DNA of 64,000 nt from Allodiplogaster sudhausi (GCA_945643635.1 CALZFC010000009.1:921001-985000); one strand, 5' to 3'; counted from the first letter of the stretch, positions 37,490-50,649 are shown. The notes: a model not told the origin generated them from the letters alone. A program made the numbers and translations.

Positions 37490-39127
37490 CTGCAACCAAC
37501 CAGAGTGTCACCATCTATCAACGTCAGTTTACATCGAACACGATGAAAAAAATAAATGAAGAAAGAGGAGGCAACTTCTCAGAAGCATCAACGAAGAACG
37601 AATTAATTAGACCGTGCGGTGTGGCTGACTCAAACGCTAATGGTAAGAGAAATGCTTGCTGAATTTGTTGTTTCGTTCATGTCTTAGCCATGCGAGAGAG
37701 TGCGCGAGTGAGAGAGCGTCAGAGAAGACAAGTATGGAAGATATGGGAATTGTTGTAGGCTATTGATGGGATTGAGAGAGCGGGACGATACCGGCAATAG
37801 CATCTCTGTGACGGATCGAAGAATGCTCCAGAAAGAATGCTCGGAGAAGCTGATCCGGTCAAGGGAAGCTGCTAGGCTCCTGGCGCCATCGATTGTAGCT
37901 TGCGGCTGTTATCATGGATCCTCTCTCACTCTGCCCTCGTGATCCAGTCGTGAATGGCTGTCTCGGAGTCTTCTCTGACTAAAGGCTCTGCTTGCCTCTT
38001 CTCTCTCCTGCCTCGCATACTCTGCCTCCTTCTCCTCCTCCTCCTGCTCTCACTTCACGCGTGAAATCAAATGATTCGCTACTGAAGTGAAAGACCTAAT
38101 CAGGCGTGCCGACGACGGGAAAGTCGGGGGCAGTACAGGGAGGGAGCGAGCCGGAGGGAGGGAGAGGGCCAGTCAGTTGCTCCACTCGGGCCTACGCTGC
38201 GCGGTCGACTCATCTGCCTCTCTCTCTCTCTCGTCGTCTCGTTCGATGGGGGAGCTTCTGCCTCGCGACACTTCATTCAGCACTCCTCCTTCTCTTTTTC
38301 CGACATGGCACTCATCGCTTAAGCTTCACTGTTCTTGGCGTGCGTTCGCTTTTTCCGTATTCTCTTTTTCTCTTTCTCTGTCTCTCTCTCTCAAGCACTC
38401 TCTCACTCTCTCTCGTGCCCTTTCAGCCAAAGCTTCGGTCGAAGGCGCGCTCAAGCGAACATTATCAACGCATGGGCGACCAAGCAGCAGCATCGCTCTC
38501 CCCTCAGGCATACTCTCTCTCTCTCTCTTTCTATCTCTCTTTCTATCTCTCTCTCTCGCTCTCTCTCTCTATCTCTCTCTCACTCACTCCTCCCGTTATA
38601 CAAGTCCTTGCGACGAAAAAGAAAGAGTGAGTGAATGAGTGAGTGAGTAGCTGGGAGTGCAGTAGACAGGATGAGAGAGAGAGAGAGAGTGAGAGAGAGA
38701 GAGAGGGAGGGCTCATGCCTACTCAGAAGCCAGAACGGCGCACACACGCTTGGTGTGAGTGAGTGTGGCTCTTCATTGTGGGTGCCTCCTGGACAACGAC
38801 GTCACTATCCACCCATTCGGGAGAGCAAAGCAGCCACAGCCATGGTCTCTCTCTCTCGCCACCCCCCCCCCCTTCTCACTCGCCTCCCTGACCAATGAGC
38901 GCGCGACTCTAACCGTAGCCACCCCACCCACCTCCTCCCTCTCTATCCCCGTACTCTCTCTCCATCACATGCTCTCTCGTACATTCCTGCTTATTGTCTC
39001 GATCGCGCATTGCTATGAACACTGACTGATTTCGCTTGTATTTCATGTTCGACAAAGCACGGCTCCATTTCAGTGTGCTGCTTCTTTCTCGTGTCGTGAT
39101 TGATTGGGCTCTCTCTCTCTCCCCCCC

Positions 39128-39170
<43 letters not shown>

Positions 39171-39266
39171 CATCTCATTATGCCGCCTGGTGATGACAGG
39201 TCGGTATGATGTGCCTGTGGCTAGCCCTCCGAATTCATGAGATTTCTTTCTCTCTCTGTTTTTCTC

Positions 39267-39311
<45 letters not shown>

Positions 39312-39642
39312 TTGTTGCAGTGCCACCTTCCATGGCAGAGAAAGAGTTGCCAGCCCTACAAGTCGTAACAGGTCGTCGTCGGGGTAGGAACTTGCTGCTG
39401 CTGCGGCGCATGAGAGCGAGTGAATTTTCCGTTGTATTTTCACCTCTCTTTCTTCAATCCATCGATTGCGCACCACAAAACGGAAAACAGTGAGACTTCC
39501 TTCTTCTCTGCTCTCTCTTTCTCTCTCTCTCACTCTTTCTCTCTTTCCCTCTTTCACTCTTGCTCTCTATCTCTCTTTCTTTCTCTAACTCTTTCCCTCC
39601 CTCCCTAACTCTCCCTCCCTCCCTATCTCTCTATCTCCCTCC

Positions 39643-39691
<49 letters not shown>

Positions 39692-42329
39692 GGTGCTTCT
39701 CTTTGCTATTGTTGCGATGGATGAAGGGGGTGGATTATGGCGTGCTTCTTTCTGATGTGTGCGGCAAAAGCACTTGGATTACTAAGCAACAGCATCAGCA
39801 GCAAGAAGCGCACTGAGGAGCCGACGTTTCTCGTGATGGATTGCGTCTCGGAGAGTAAAAGCCACGCACGCGTCCATTCACTAGTTTTATTTTATTTTAT
39901 CTTATTTATTTTTAACTGCTACTTCGCGAATAATGCACAGAAAATTAATATATTCTTCATTACATCGCATGTTTTTCTTGAGTGCCATGGCACAAGTTCA
40001 AAGACAGAACTTTGGAAACAAAAGGGCTCGTTTTCATTTATGAAAAGGCAGCCTCATCCTTCAACAACATTAGAGAATATTGGCAACGGATATGTTTGGC
40101 GTGACTAGATAGATGCTGTGCATGCAGTATTAGGCAACAAATGGTTCGCCCTAAGATGCGCGATGTTGTAGGAATGATAAGAAAGTATGAGTAGATAGGT
40201 GAGTGAGAGAGAGGGGGGGGGGAGAGAGAGCGAGAGAAACAGAGAGAGAGAGAGTGAGAGAGAGAGCAGGATGAACCTGGAGAGAGCTGTCAGTGCACTC
40301 GGAAGGGATCACTCAGTACTCGCACGAGTTGATGACGCGATAATTGTGCAAGCGACAACGTGTGCAACTACTACCTGTCTCCAATATTGAACAGAATAAG
40401 ATTGCCAGAGCCGAGAGATGAAAACAGAGAGACAATAAGGCTATGGGAATGCGAGGAGAAGAGAGAGGAGAGGGAAGAGGAGCGAGAGGAGAAGTGAGGG
40501 TGAAGAGGTGAGAGACCACCGCATTTGCCGCAACGGAAGGGAGAGAGAGAGAGAGAGAGAGGAAGAGGGAGAGAGAGAGAGAGTTAGAGAGGAGATAAGG
40601 TGGATAACTGGCAGTCGCCGAGTGTCTACAGTCTCCGAGAAGTGTCTGCGTCTCTCGATCTCGCACGCTCTCTCTCGCTTCTTCTTCACTCTGTTCTCAC
40701 TAGCATCGGATGCAGCAGAGATAGAAAGTGAGAGATAAGAGATTCGTTCTTTCCGCTGCGATTAGGCACACGAGGTCTAGGTCAGAGAGTAGAAGACACA
40801 CGGCCGAAGGGGGGGGGGGAGGCAGAGAAGCCATAGGGCACTACTCTGCTACTTTGTCTTTCTATTAGGTAGAGGGTAGATCAAAACACGGTTTTATTTC
40901 TGAGTACCAAAAGATCTGCAGCAGTTTCGACAGTAAGACACAGAGCGAGAGAGGGAACGCAAGGAGAGTAGTCAATGCAGAAAACTTTGTTTTGCCAAGC
41001 GACGGAGAAGAATTGAGATGATGGACAGCGAGGAGCACAGAAGAAGATTGTTAACAAGCGGAAGATGGCCGAGGTGGAGGGGGAGAAACGGAACATGGAA
41101 CGGAGTCGACCAGTGGGGTCAAGCTCCGCCTGCGACCAGTATTCCGCGACCACCCGGCTAGCACACAACCAAATGAGTACCCACACAAAACAAGGCTTAC
41201 ACTCTGGATTCACTATGCGTAATTCGCACTTTCTAGGCAATGGGAGGTAGAAAATTTATTGGGAACGATTCAGAAAAGTTAAGGAAGCACGAACGAAGAG
41301 GTTGAGGTGTTCGAAAACCTCTTCCTCTCAACAGCGGACAACGGAGAACGGCGTCTGCATGATTGTCTAGCCGGGAAGCTACATTCGAGTTAGAGATTGA
41401 GAGCGGCGAACATGCAAGAGAGCATGAGAGAGAAGAGGAAAAGAAAGAAGAAGGGAAAGAAAGAAGTAGAGGGAGAAAGGGCGGGAGAGAGAATTGGAGA
41501 AAAGGGCGGAAAGGAATAAGAGGAGTAGAAAGATTGAGAAGGCGATCACTGTCATCCGCTCTCTCTCTCTCTCTCCTTCTATCTCTCATTCTCTCTCCAT
41601 CCTCTCTCTGCTCTTTTAATATCTCTCTCTTCTCTCTCTCTCTCTCCGTCCCTCCCCTTTCCCTTCTTTCCCTCTCCCTTCCCAACCCAACCCCCAACCT
41701 TTCCATCTGTTCACTTCGCACCGCTCATCGTCAATCGCTTGAATACGAATAAATTGGAATTACCACTCGGCGAATCCCTTCATTACATCTTCTCACAAAA
41801 TGACAGTTATACGTTGCATGTAAAGAGAGGGGATGAAGAGGAACAGAAGAAGCTGGGAGTAAAGAGGAAGTTCGAATCTGCACACTGATATGTATGCAAA
41901 TGATTTATAATTGTTCATATGAGTACGAATGTGCATTTATGCGCAAGAAGCCATTTAAATTGGATATTGGGAAAAAGTGACGCGAGTGACGCTACTAAAG
42001 ATGAAATATTAATTTTTTTAATGGCTTGGGATCTATTTATTGCACAAAAGCCGCAAAAGATGACGCACGATAATGCGAAGAAAAGTGAAAAACAGGCGAT
42101 GCCACGCCCATTCATCACTCCGCGCTTATTCTTACTATCAGTTTACATTTCACATCAAGACTATCAGAAAACATGATAGAATATGAATTGCTTGGCTCTA
42201 CTTTCATGTTCTCCTCCCGTCTTCCCATTGCTCTTCACTCTCACATCTTTCTCTCTCTCCCTCCGATATCCACTTCTTTAAATGTATGTCTCTCGTTGTA
42301 TCATCCTTCCTCTCTCTCTTTCTCTCTCA

Positions 42330-42372
<43 letters not shown>

Positions 42373-42410
42373 CTTCGTCTCCTGACTTTCTACTCTCTCA
42401 TCTTGTCAAG
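37490..42410. other. Upstream flank of Pax6, no confident gene
   Basis: Here I find mainly CT arrays (about 38215-38235, 38370-38415, 38510-38590, 39128-39168, 39265-39302, 39500-39690) and GA arrays (38670-38705, 40205-40270, 40540-40590). As the 5' flank of a developmental regulator it probably contains promoter and enhancer sequence, and a non-coding 5' exon of Pax6 is possible. The acceptor at 37490 shows that at least one upstream exon or a spliced leader joins there. Confidence 0.5.
39640..39690. repeat. (CT)n microsatellite
   Basis: A pure CT run of about 20 units at the end of a 200-base pyrimidine-rich stretch (39500-39690). Confidence 0.9.
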
Positions 42411-42521
42411 TCAGACTGCCATATGTTCAATGAATGGACAAAGCAGCGCCGATCTGGCCGTCGCAACATCTTCCGGTGCCAATTTTGGCATTAGCCGCTC
42501 CTGTAGTCGGAGGAGTGAAAG
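42411..42521 (-). CDS. Isolated candidate terminal exon
   Basis: A pyrimidine-rich acceptor (ACATTCTGCAG) opens a 36-codon frame, LSLLRLQERLMPKLAPEDVA..., ending in a TGA. It looks amphipathic and not like simple repeat, but no neighbouring exon can be joined to it with confidence. It could be the end of a gene whose other exons lie at 42.5-46.4 kb. Confidence 0.2.
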   Translation of the reverse strand, partial: LSLLRLQERLMPKLAPEDVATARSALLCPFIEHMAV

Positions 42522-42584
42522 CTGCAGAATGTGGCAGGGAACAAAGCAAAGGACAGGGTGTGGATGTGAACAGATCTACTCCCG

Positions 42585-42595
42585 ACTTGGTACTT

Positions 42596-42629
<34 letters not shown>

Positions 42630-42661
42630 GCTCTCTGTCTAACTCCCTCTCTCTCTCTGCT

Positions 42662-42706
<45 letters not shown>
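42585..42706. repeat. (CT)n array
   Basis: Nearly continuous CT repeats interrupted by a few G or A bases. Another array lies at 42298-42366. Confidence 0.9.
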
Positions 42707-42707
<1 letters not shown>

Positions 42708-42868
42708 GCCACCCCGTGATTAGTTGCTTCTGTCGGCGGGCAAGGAATGCTACGCAACACGGCCGGCAACAATGCTGGCCGCGGTCATCGGCTTTCTCTC
42801 CTTTCCACTCCTCACAATGGCGCTCTGGCTGGTTGTGATCTGACTCTTCTCGACTCAAAACAAGGCAT

Positions 42869-42917
42869 TCAGAAGAAGAAGAAGAAGAAGAAGAAGAAGA
42901 AGAAGAAGAAGAAGAAG
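42869..42917. repeat. (AAG)n microsatellite
   Basis: About 16 AAG/GAA units, another homopurine repeat but with a trinucleotide unit, unlike the surrounding GA arrays. Confidence 0.95.
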
Positions 42918-45900
42918 CAGAAAAAGAATATGACAACAGATAAGAAGGAAAAAACGTCATTGATGAAGAATATTAAAAAAAAACTAGCTGACCCGCAGCT
43001 TATTCAATGTCGTCTTCCCGTGAGCGCACTTCCTCTCCTTCTTCCCTCTCCGACTTGAGGTCGTCGTGGCTAAAAAAACAATGCCATTCTATAGTTTATC
43101 CTTTTTTCTGTGATGAGATGACCATGGAGAAAGCTATTTTACTCCTCCTATGTTATCATTTGACATCTTCCTCTCTGTCGTATGAAGCCATGACACGGGT
43201 ATGCATTGTAAGTAAGCAGATATTGGCATTCATTTACATTCATATTGATAAAACACTCTTACATCATGGTATGTAAATACATTTGGATGTACACAAATAT
43301 GCCTGAATCTTGTTTTCGGTTGGCCATCAACGCAAGCTCTCAGGCACGGAATGCCTCATGTTTTGAACTGAGGCACCACATTTTATTTTGCTTCAAAAAT
43401 ATTATGCCACGGTGGTAGCAATTTCAATACGGCCCGAGGCTTCCCTCGATAACAAATTAGATTACTGTAGCCAGATAGCAAAGGATGGCTGATGGCTACG
43501 TACATACAAACGATGATCAGCCCTTCCCTCATCTTCCCTCCTATTGATGCAAAGGTGGATAATTAACGCTCTCTTCTTTGTTATTTCAGAGGATGAGTGA
43601 ATAGAGACGGTCAGACTAGAAAGAGAGTGCGAGATGGAAGAGGAGACGCAGACAGCGAAAGAGAGGGAGACGTGAGAGCGCCTTTGAAATGGAATACGAC
43701 CGAGGAGAGGAGGAGGGTATTCTGTACGGAGGCATCCCAGCGGCTGGTAGGTCATTCACAAGAGAGTTGAAAGGCGGAGAAGATGGAAGAGCAGAGGAGG
43801 CCGCGCCGATGGTTACTTACAGGAGGAGAACCGCGCACTGTATATGCACACTACTAATGAGAAAATTGATATGCACATCCGAGAGCGTGGGAGAGAGAGA
43901 GGAGGTGAGAGAGAGAAAGAGATAGAGAGAGAAAGAGAGATAATGAGAGAGGAGGTGACGGAGAGAAATATATAGAGAGGGAGAGAAAGAGAGATAGACA
44001 GAGAGAAAGAAAGTTTAGCCATGCAAAAGGAAATACAAAAAGGCTTGCGACTGTTGCAATTTGACATGTGAGATGTGCGCCAATTCCAGCCTAATAATTT
44101 CAGAGAACTTTCTAGCCGAGAAAAGAATACGCCGGATATTAAGGAGATGAATTAGTCGCGTTTCTGACCTTTACAGTAGGAGAGCGAGAATGATTAAATG
44201 CATTTCCATTGTGACAACTTGCCGTATGGCTTCCTTTAGCAATTATGAAAGTCGGCAGCTAAAATGATATACTTGAACCATTTCCCCCTTCAACTGGTCG
44301 CATCCGAGATTTGACGTTTATGTTGGAAGACATGACTATGAGAGCCATAACTATAATTACTCTGAGCTTGATTGGCCGAGTCTGAATAAGCCTCATGGAA
44401 GCCCAAATGCAAGAGAGAGAGAGAGAGAATGGGATGACGAGAAGCTACGGACGATGTAAGTATGAGCTGACCCGGTTTTATCTCATTTGAGAATCACTGA
44501 GAGAAAATTTCTAGGAAATGTCTAGAATGGGAAAGAAAGAGGGGGAATCCTCGGCCAGCAGCCTGGCTGTGCCATGACAAAGAACATCAAACGCGTATAG
44601 TGGAACGAGCATGGAATCACGGAGAAAGAGGTGGGCCGCCCTCTTCATGGCGCGGTTTTAGAGAGCGGCAGCAAGCAGCAACAAGTAGCGGAGGCACCTT
44701 CCTCCCCCACCCCCCTTTCCATCTCATCATCACCTACGTGTCCTCCCGCTCAAATGTCTATTTGAACTACATATTTCCAACCGCCGCCAGAGCACACATT
44801 TCTGGCCAAATCATAACCCTCCGAGATTTTCATGATTTAGTTTTCAAAGAGTACTACTTGACTTGAATTTTAGAGAACGTTATACAAAATGGAAATATAA
44901 AACAACTTCTTCTTATACAAATTCAGTTAGAATTCCTATTAATTTTCGACTTTGTGAATTATATTTGCATACTTGGATGCTTGCTCACGGAGAAATCATT
45001 CCTATCAGTAATCAGAATATAGAGAGAAAAATAATTGTGCAGGCTCAATATGACTAAAAATTTGAATATTACTTGATTCTTAAATTCTAAATCATTTCCT
45101 TCATTTGAAGATCTTTGCATTCTTTATATTTATGCTATAATTTTATGAGCGATTTAGGTTCACAAGAGTAAGCTAGAAAGTCTACTTTTTGGTAGAGAAG
45201 TTGACATGCTCCATTTATTTAAACATCTATTCCCAATAGATAGTGGTCGATTAGTAGTTAAATAAATATACAGTAGTAAAACAATGTCATTTTGAATACC
45301 CGCCCCTAACAAATATTTGGCCATTTCTGCTTATGTTTAGAGAGCGTGTGAAATATGAGAGTGTTCAGCACCTAGAGTGGAAAAAATTTGGCTCGGCCAT
45401 ATTTTGCGGGGTAGTAAATTTGTAACAAGAGGAGAAAAAATGGTTTAAACTTTCTGGAGCTCCCTTTTGGACAAATGTGAATTTGTCGCATTCAAAAAAC
45501 CCATATTTAAATTATACAGTAAGCAGCTCCTTTAAATCCCTAATTATATTTTGTAGCTAGTCCTAAGAGAAACAAAATAGCAGGCTGATGAACATCTTTT
45601 CTTCAGTATTTAAATCGATGACGCTATTGACAGAGCACCAATAGCGTCAAAATCGAAAGAGAAAAAATATGTTATGAATGTCATTGTTTACATTGATAGC
45701 TGACTTACATACCATAAGAAGAAGCTTTGTTAACGCCACAAGTTTATGTATCTTCCATTCGAGGAAAGTGGAATGAAAATATTGGTCACCACCACTTTTG
45801 TATACCGTTCAGAGAGCGCGAATCTTTTGTTTGAAGTAAGTTTTTCAAGCAAGCATCCTACATCTCTGAGCTAACCGACTCTGGCGTCGTCCTCCCATGA

Positions 45901-45953
45901 AGATGTCATGACAGAGAAAGGACTTAGAAGAAGAAGACAAGGCGTGGACTGAC

Positions 45954-46121
45954 CTCGTCGGCGGAGAGTTTGCTGTAGTGTTCTTGTGTGTTTCGTATGG
46001 GCGTGTGCCTTCGGATGGCTGGAAGAGAAGGCCGCTGCCGCCCGCTTGAGCAGTCGCTGCTCACACAGGCCGATTCACTCGAGAGGGCACGCCGATGGCG
46101 GAAGCGTGAAATGTTCTCTCT

Positions 46122-46152
<31 letters not shown>

Positions 46153-46440
46153 TCTCTCTCCGAAGAGGGGCGGAGAGGACTTCGTGGAGACGTCGCCCAA
46201 GAGGTCTTCTCCAAGGCTGAGGCCCAGAGGGGCGGAGCACTCACCCCCCTACCACTCGCGCGCCCAATCGCGACGCGGCGGCACGCCCTAAACCACCTTC
46301 CATCCTTCCTCGACCCCCCCCCCCCGAGGGATAACGCCCAAGCGTCCGACGGAATGCATCGAATCTTTTGGCATCGGATGGATAAGCTGAAGTGATGATT
46401 CGATTAGCCATGGCGGAGAGTGGCGAGGACAACAGAGTCA
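45954..46440 (-). CDS. Two candidate exons of an unrecognised gene
   Basis: An open stretch from about 46440 containing AYPSDAKRFDAFRRTLG ends at a strong GTGAGT donor after 46245. It joins in phase 1 to an exon 46018-45954 opened by a good CTTCTCTTCCAG acceptor, encoding IRRHTPIRNTQEHYSKLSADE minus its last residue before a GTCAGT donor. The splice sites are good and the phases agree, but the protein matches nothing I know and part of the first exon is Gly/Arg simple sequence. It may belong with the candidate gene at 47.8-49.9 kb. Confidence 0.25.
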
Positions 46441-47793
46441 TCGATGCAGGCAGCAGATGAGCAGGAGCGTGATATGTCGGAGGAGGGAGAGGGAGAGATT
46501 GTTAGAGAGAGAGAGGAGGAAGATGAGAGAGAGATTGAGAGAGAGAGAGAGTATAAAGATGAGAGATGAAGCGGAATGAAGGGAAAAGTCAGTCGGCTGC
46601 AGCAGTCGATGGCAGCCAGTGAAGGAGTGCAGACGATCATTGGGTGGCCGGTTGCTCAGCTCGCCTTATGTCAGAGCCACTTCTTCCTCCTGGCCACTCT
46701 TTTATACATCATTCCACAAATTCTTCGACATTTGAATATATGGATTCGTCATTAGCAATATGTTCTTTAAGATACAGCCTCTCGTCATCATAATATAAAC
46801 CACTCTGTTCATCAATAGCAGTGGAGAGATGGTATGGCTCAAATTGTCGCTATTTGTATGTGCATACTTCTTCAGAGGGATTCTGATTATATATATGCGA
46901 TATTCATCTTCCCACGTCTAATTTCAAATTTCATTCTTCTCATAGACCTTTTACTTGATAAGAAGTCGATTTATTTTAGTATTGCTGATGTTCTTCGCCC
47001 GCCCGATTATTTGCGATTCTCCTCGTCGTATTGTTATGCATGCTCACTCCTTCCAAGAATCCGACTGTATGACTACTACAGTATACCGGAGACAAAGGCA
47101 AGCAGAAGCACAAGTCTGCCCCTAATTCTGTGCAAAACCCTGTTTTCCGACCTAATTAGTGCTTCTCGCCCTGTTAGGCCATTCTGTTAGTCCATTCTGT
47201 GTGGGCTAGCAAGAATCAGAGCTGTGCAGGCTCGAGGGGGAGGGGGAGACTTGGCCCACGACTTAGAGGCATACGGTAGTCTAGGACAATTTTGTTGAGT
47301 GAGAGAAGTGACTTGTCGAGCTAGAGCACGATGCAATTTGTCTTCACTCTACCGCTCAACCCCTCCCCCCCCTCCCCACTTGCCATGTCAATTTGCGGGC
47401 ACTAAAGTTGAAGAGACTGAGAGGGAAACAGAGAAGACTACTAGAGTGAGAGAGAGAAAGATAAAGAGAGAGAAAAGAGAGATAGAGAGAAACGGAGAGA
47501 GATTCGAGTCAAGCAGAATAATAATGCTAGCTCCTCTTCATCATTTCTCCATATTCAGTTCATTCTCTTCACATCCTCGTCTGTCTCTAACTCTTGCGAG
47601 TATACTCACTTATTCTTCTTGCTATGAATCCAATGAGGCATATAATATGACGAGAACTGCACTTTCAATTCAATGATGCGGACGAAAGTGTTCGTCCATC
47701 TGTATATCCCAAAAAGCAAGCGTAATTAATTGGAATAATTAGTAGCTTCTCTTGTATATACATAAATATAGCAGATCGAACCTTCCAGAAGGA

Positions 47794-49205
47794 TCAAAAG
47801 TAAGAATAGAGCATCAGTGCGCGTTCTTGTTCTTCTTCTTCTTCTTCCTCAAGAAGCTTCTTCATTCTCTTCCTTCGCAATTCTGCCTGCTCAAAAGGTG
47901 AACAAGGCTTCCGCTCTGCGAGGGACGGAAGAAGAGAGACAGAGAGAGAAATATAGAAAGGGAGAGAGTGAGAGAGAGAGGAAGAAGCTGGAGTGCTGCC
48001 AGGCTGGCCCGTATTCTTGCCCGAATGAATGCTGCCGTGCTCAGTGAAGCAGAGCAGACTGGACGAGAATGACAACCTGCACTCTTCTCTCTCTCTCTAA
48101 GAGAGTCAGCACCACCACATCCAGCCAGAGGCTTCTTATAGCCACACATCATTCAGTCATTGGAGAGATACTATAAGAAGTTAGAGGAGAGGTCAAATGG
48201 ATAAAAGCCCACGGATGTTCTAGGAAGACCATGCGGAGCTCTCTGCTTAACTCTTCTTTTCTCTCTGTCCTCTCTTGTCTCCCTCCACCTCTTGTTATCT
48301 CCATCCTCTCTTCTCCCTCTCTCCCTCTCTATTATTCTCTCTCTCGTGCTCATTCTCTCTCTCCTCTCTTTTTTCTGTCTCTCTAATTCTCTCCCTCCTC
48401 TCTTTCTCTCATTATCTTGATCTCTCGCTCGTCTCCGTACTTCTTCAGCATTCCTCCCGCCTGATCTGTCAGCAGAGGAGGCGCAATCTGCGGGTTGAGC
48501 AATGCGCGATTGGGCGTGAACGAGGGCGAGATGAAGAAAGAAGAAGAAGAAGCAAAAAGCCGATGGAAGACGAGACAGCCGATGCGCACTCCCTGTTTTC
48601 TTTCGTGATTCCTTGACTCGACATCTTTTCGAGCATCTCAGGGCTCCAGCATATGTAGATATACTTATATATTTATTTATTATATTTGTTTATACATCAA
48701 ATTGAACGATATGACAACAATTTACTGTGACGTTTCGTATGAAAAACTTCTCGATGCATAAATATAGATTAATGAAAAAATTAGCATAAACATGTAGCTA
48801 CAGTTGGAACAGTCTTTCAGCCCATCATTTCTTCGATATTTTCTTTAACATTTTTATTTGTCATTTGGCTAGTTGCCCTGTGCTGACAATGAGTGAGAAG
48901 CCACTTTCTTGTGCATGGCTGCGCTTTTCTGGCAGAAGCCCCAAAGACTGAATCAAATTGAGATTAGACACCAAATAAGGAAGGCGATGACTGATCACAT
49001 TGTCTGGACTGGACACTGAGAATGACAACACAATGAGGGAGAGCATGGCTGATGAGGTGGTGACAGTGGCTGGCTGACTGATTGTGAGGAGAATGGAAAG
49101 GAGCCTCTCTGGACTACATACACATGCAGTGTTGTCCTGGATCATAGACTTCTTCTGTGCACTCGCTCTCTTTCAATGAATATGCTTTTTCTATTTCTCT
49201 CTCTA

Positions 49206-49288
<83 letters not shown>

Positions 49289-49296
49289 TTCTCTCG

Positions 49297-49327
<31 letters not shown>

Positions 49328-49895
49328 CTCCGTCTCGCACTCTCTTCACTTTAATACTCTCACCTCGACTCCCAGATTCGCTTGTTCCTAGAGTCATTTG
49401 TGCCTCCCAAGTTGTACGGTCACTGAGCATTATCCTCTGCTATACAATAAGCAGCAATAGGTACACCCTGTGTTTGGGAAGTGCACCAAAATAGAGAGAG
49501 AGAGAGCGGAGAGAGAGAGAGAGAGCGGAAGAGAGAAAGAGGGAGAGAGCGAAATAGAGAGAGTGAGGGAAAGAGGGGCAGAGAATAGAGATTAGAGTGT
49601 TATTGCTGAGGAGCATGGACGAGATTGCAAAGGTGTGAGAGATAGAGAGAAAGAGTGGGAGGGAGAGAGAACAACCGGGAAACAGGTGAGAAGGCAGCAT
49701 AGGATATGTACCTGCTGTTGCTCCTCTGTCAGCCCATATGCACCGAGCTTAGAGTGTACAAGCTGCGGGCTGTACATGCAGCTAATCCCAAAATGACAGG
49801 CGGAGAAGGCAGCTGAAGCGTGTGCAGAGAGAGAGAGAGATAGAGAGAGAGAGAGAAGCTGTCGCAGTCCTCGCAACACTTCCTTACCCTTTCAT
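47794..49895 (-). CDS. Candidate small gene of unknown family upstream of Pax6
   Basis: Five short exons can be joined: 49895-49888 (ATG AAA GG, then donor GTAAGG), 49781-49712, 49436-49364, 48487-48441 and about 47913-47794. Their phases agree at each junction (2, 0, 1, 0). The product of about 105 residues begins MKGCMYSPQLVHSKLGAYG, continues RIMLSDRTTWEAQMTLG, and ends in a basic then acidic segment (AELRRKRMKKLLEEEEE) before a stop at 47794. All acceptors end in AG after pyrimidine-rich stretches, except the last, which needs an AGAG choice. It resembles no family I recognise. The exons are too short to stand out as open reading frames, so only the consistency of splice sites and phases supports it. 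Confidence 0.35.
49194..49327. repeat. (CT)n array
   Basis: About 130 bases of almost pure CT with occasional TTT and G interruptions. It falls inside an intron of the candidate gene at 47.8-49.9 kb. Confidence 0.95.
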
Positions 49896-50252
49896 GACGC
49901 CGATCTCTGGAAGTGAAGAGCCATGCAGTCGACATAACAGGTGTCATATGCTACTCAGGAGTTCAACACTCTCAGTTGCAACATTCGCGGACGAAGCTGA
50001 TTCGGATACGAGGGATTGAGCGGCATTTACATATGTATATGTACATATATTTATATACATATTTACAGATATCCTACGTATATATGTCCAAGTGTTGTGG
50101 AAAGCAATAAAGAAATTTAAGCAGCTGCTGTCATCATATCAATGCGTAATACAAAATACCACTTTGTATTGTAATGTTCGTCTTGACTTGAATGAATAAA
50201 AAATTTAGACAATAGAGGGGATTTGCCTTTTGCCCAAAACCTGTCTAGCTCT

Positions 50253-50641
50253 CAGAGATGCAAGAAGCACGGGCCGGCCCACATTTCCCAAGGCCCTGTA
50301 AGGTAGGGCCCAACCCTATTGGGCCCGTTTTTCGAGCGAACATGCTCACGACCGCCCTATTCCTTATTGGTCATATGTAATATGGAAGATTAGGAGTCGT
50401 ATTCCGCTTTTCAATGCAATAAATGACTTTCTGAGCAATTCATCGAACGAAAATTTTTTTTAATGATAAAGGGACGAATTAGAAGAATGAATTTCACATG
50501 TTTAAAAAATCGGGCCGGCCCAGGCCAGGTCGGGCCTAAAATTAAAGGGCCCAAAACCAGCGGGCCTTGCCGGCCGAGATTTTAGGCCCTAATTGTAAGG
50601 GACGGCCGGGCCCAAAAAAGTTGGGCCAACTTGCATCTCTG
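50253..50641. mobile_element. Non-autonomous hAT-type element (MITE)
   Basis: The terminal inverted repeats are CAGAGATGCAAG at 50253-50264 and its exact reverse complement at 50630-50641. They are flanked by an 8-bp target duplication with one mismatch (CTAGCTCT at 50245-50252, CTAGCTAT at 50642-50649). Eight-base duplications and CAG-starting ends are hallmarks of hAT transposons. The 389-base body is rich in GGGCC/GGCCC motifs and has no coding capacity. Confidence 0.85.
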
Positions 50642-50649
50642 CTAGCTAT

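Noticed and set aside
42747..42850. Plus-strand hydrophobic frame (MLAAVIGFLSFPLLTMALW)
   Set aside because: There are no splice sites or partner exons and it borders a CT array and an AAG array. It is most likely chance.
48861..49145. 94-codon minus-strand frame inside the candidate small gene
   Set aside because: The composition is not simple repeat, but no acceptor and donor give a phase compatible with the flanking candidate exons, and nothing is recognisable.
1500..50000. CRISPR arrays or bacterial-type operons
   Set aside because: The repeats are microsatellites without unique spacers, and the genes are spliced eukaryotic genes.
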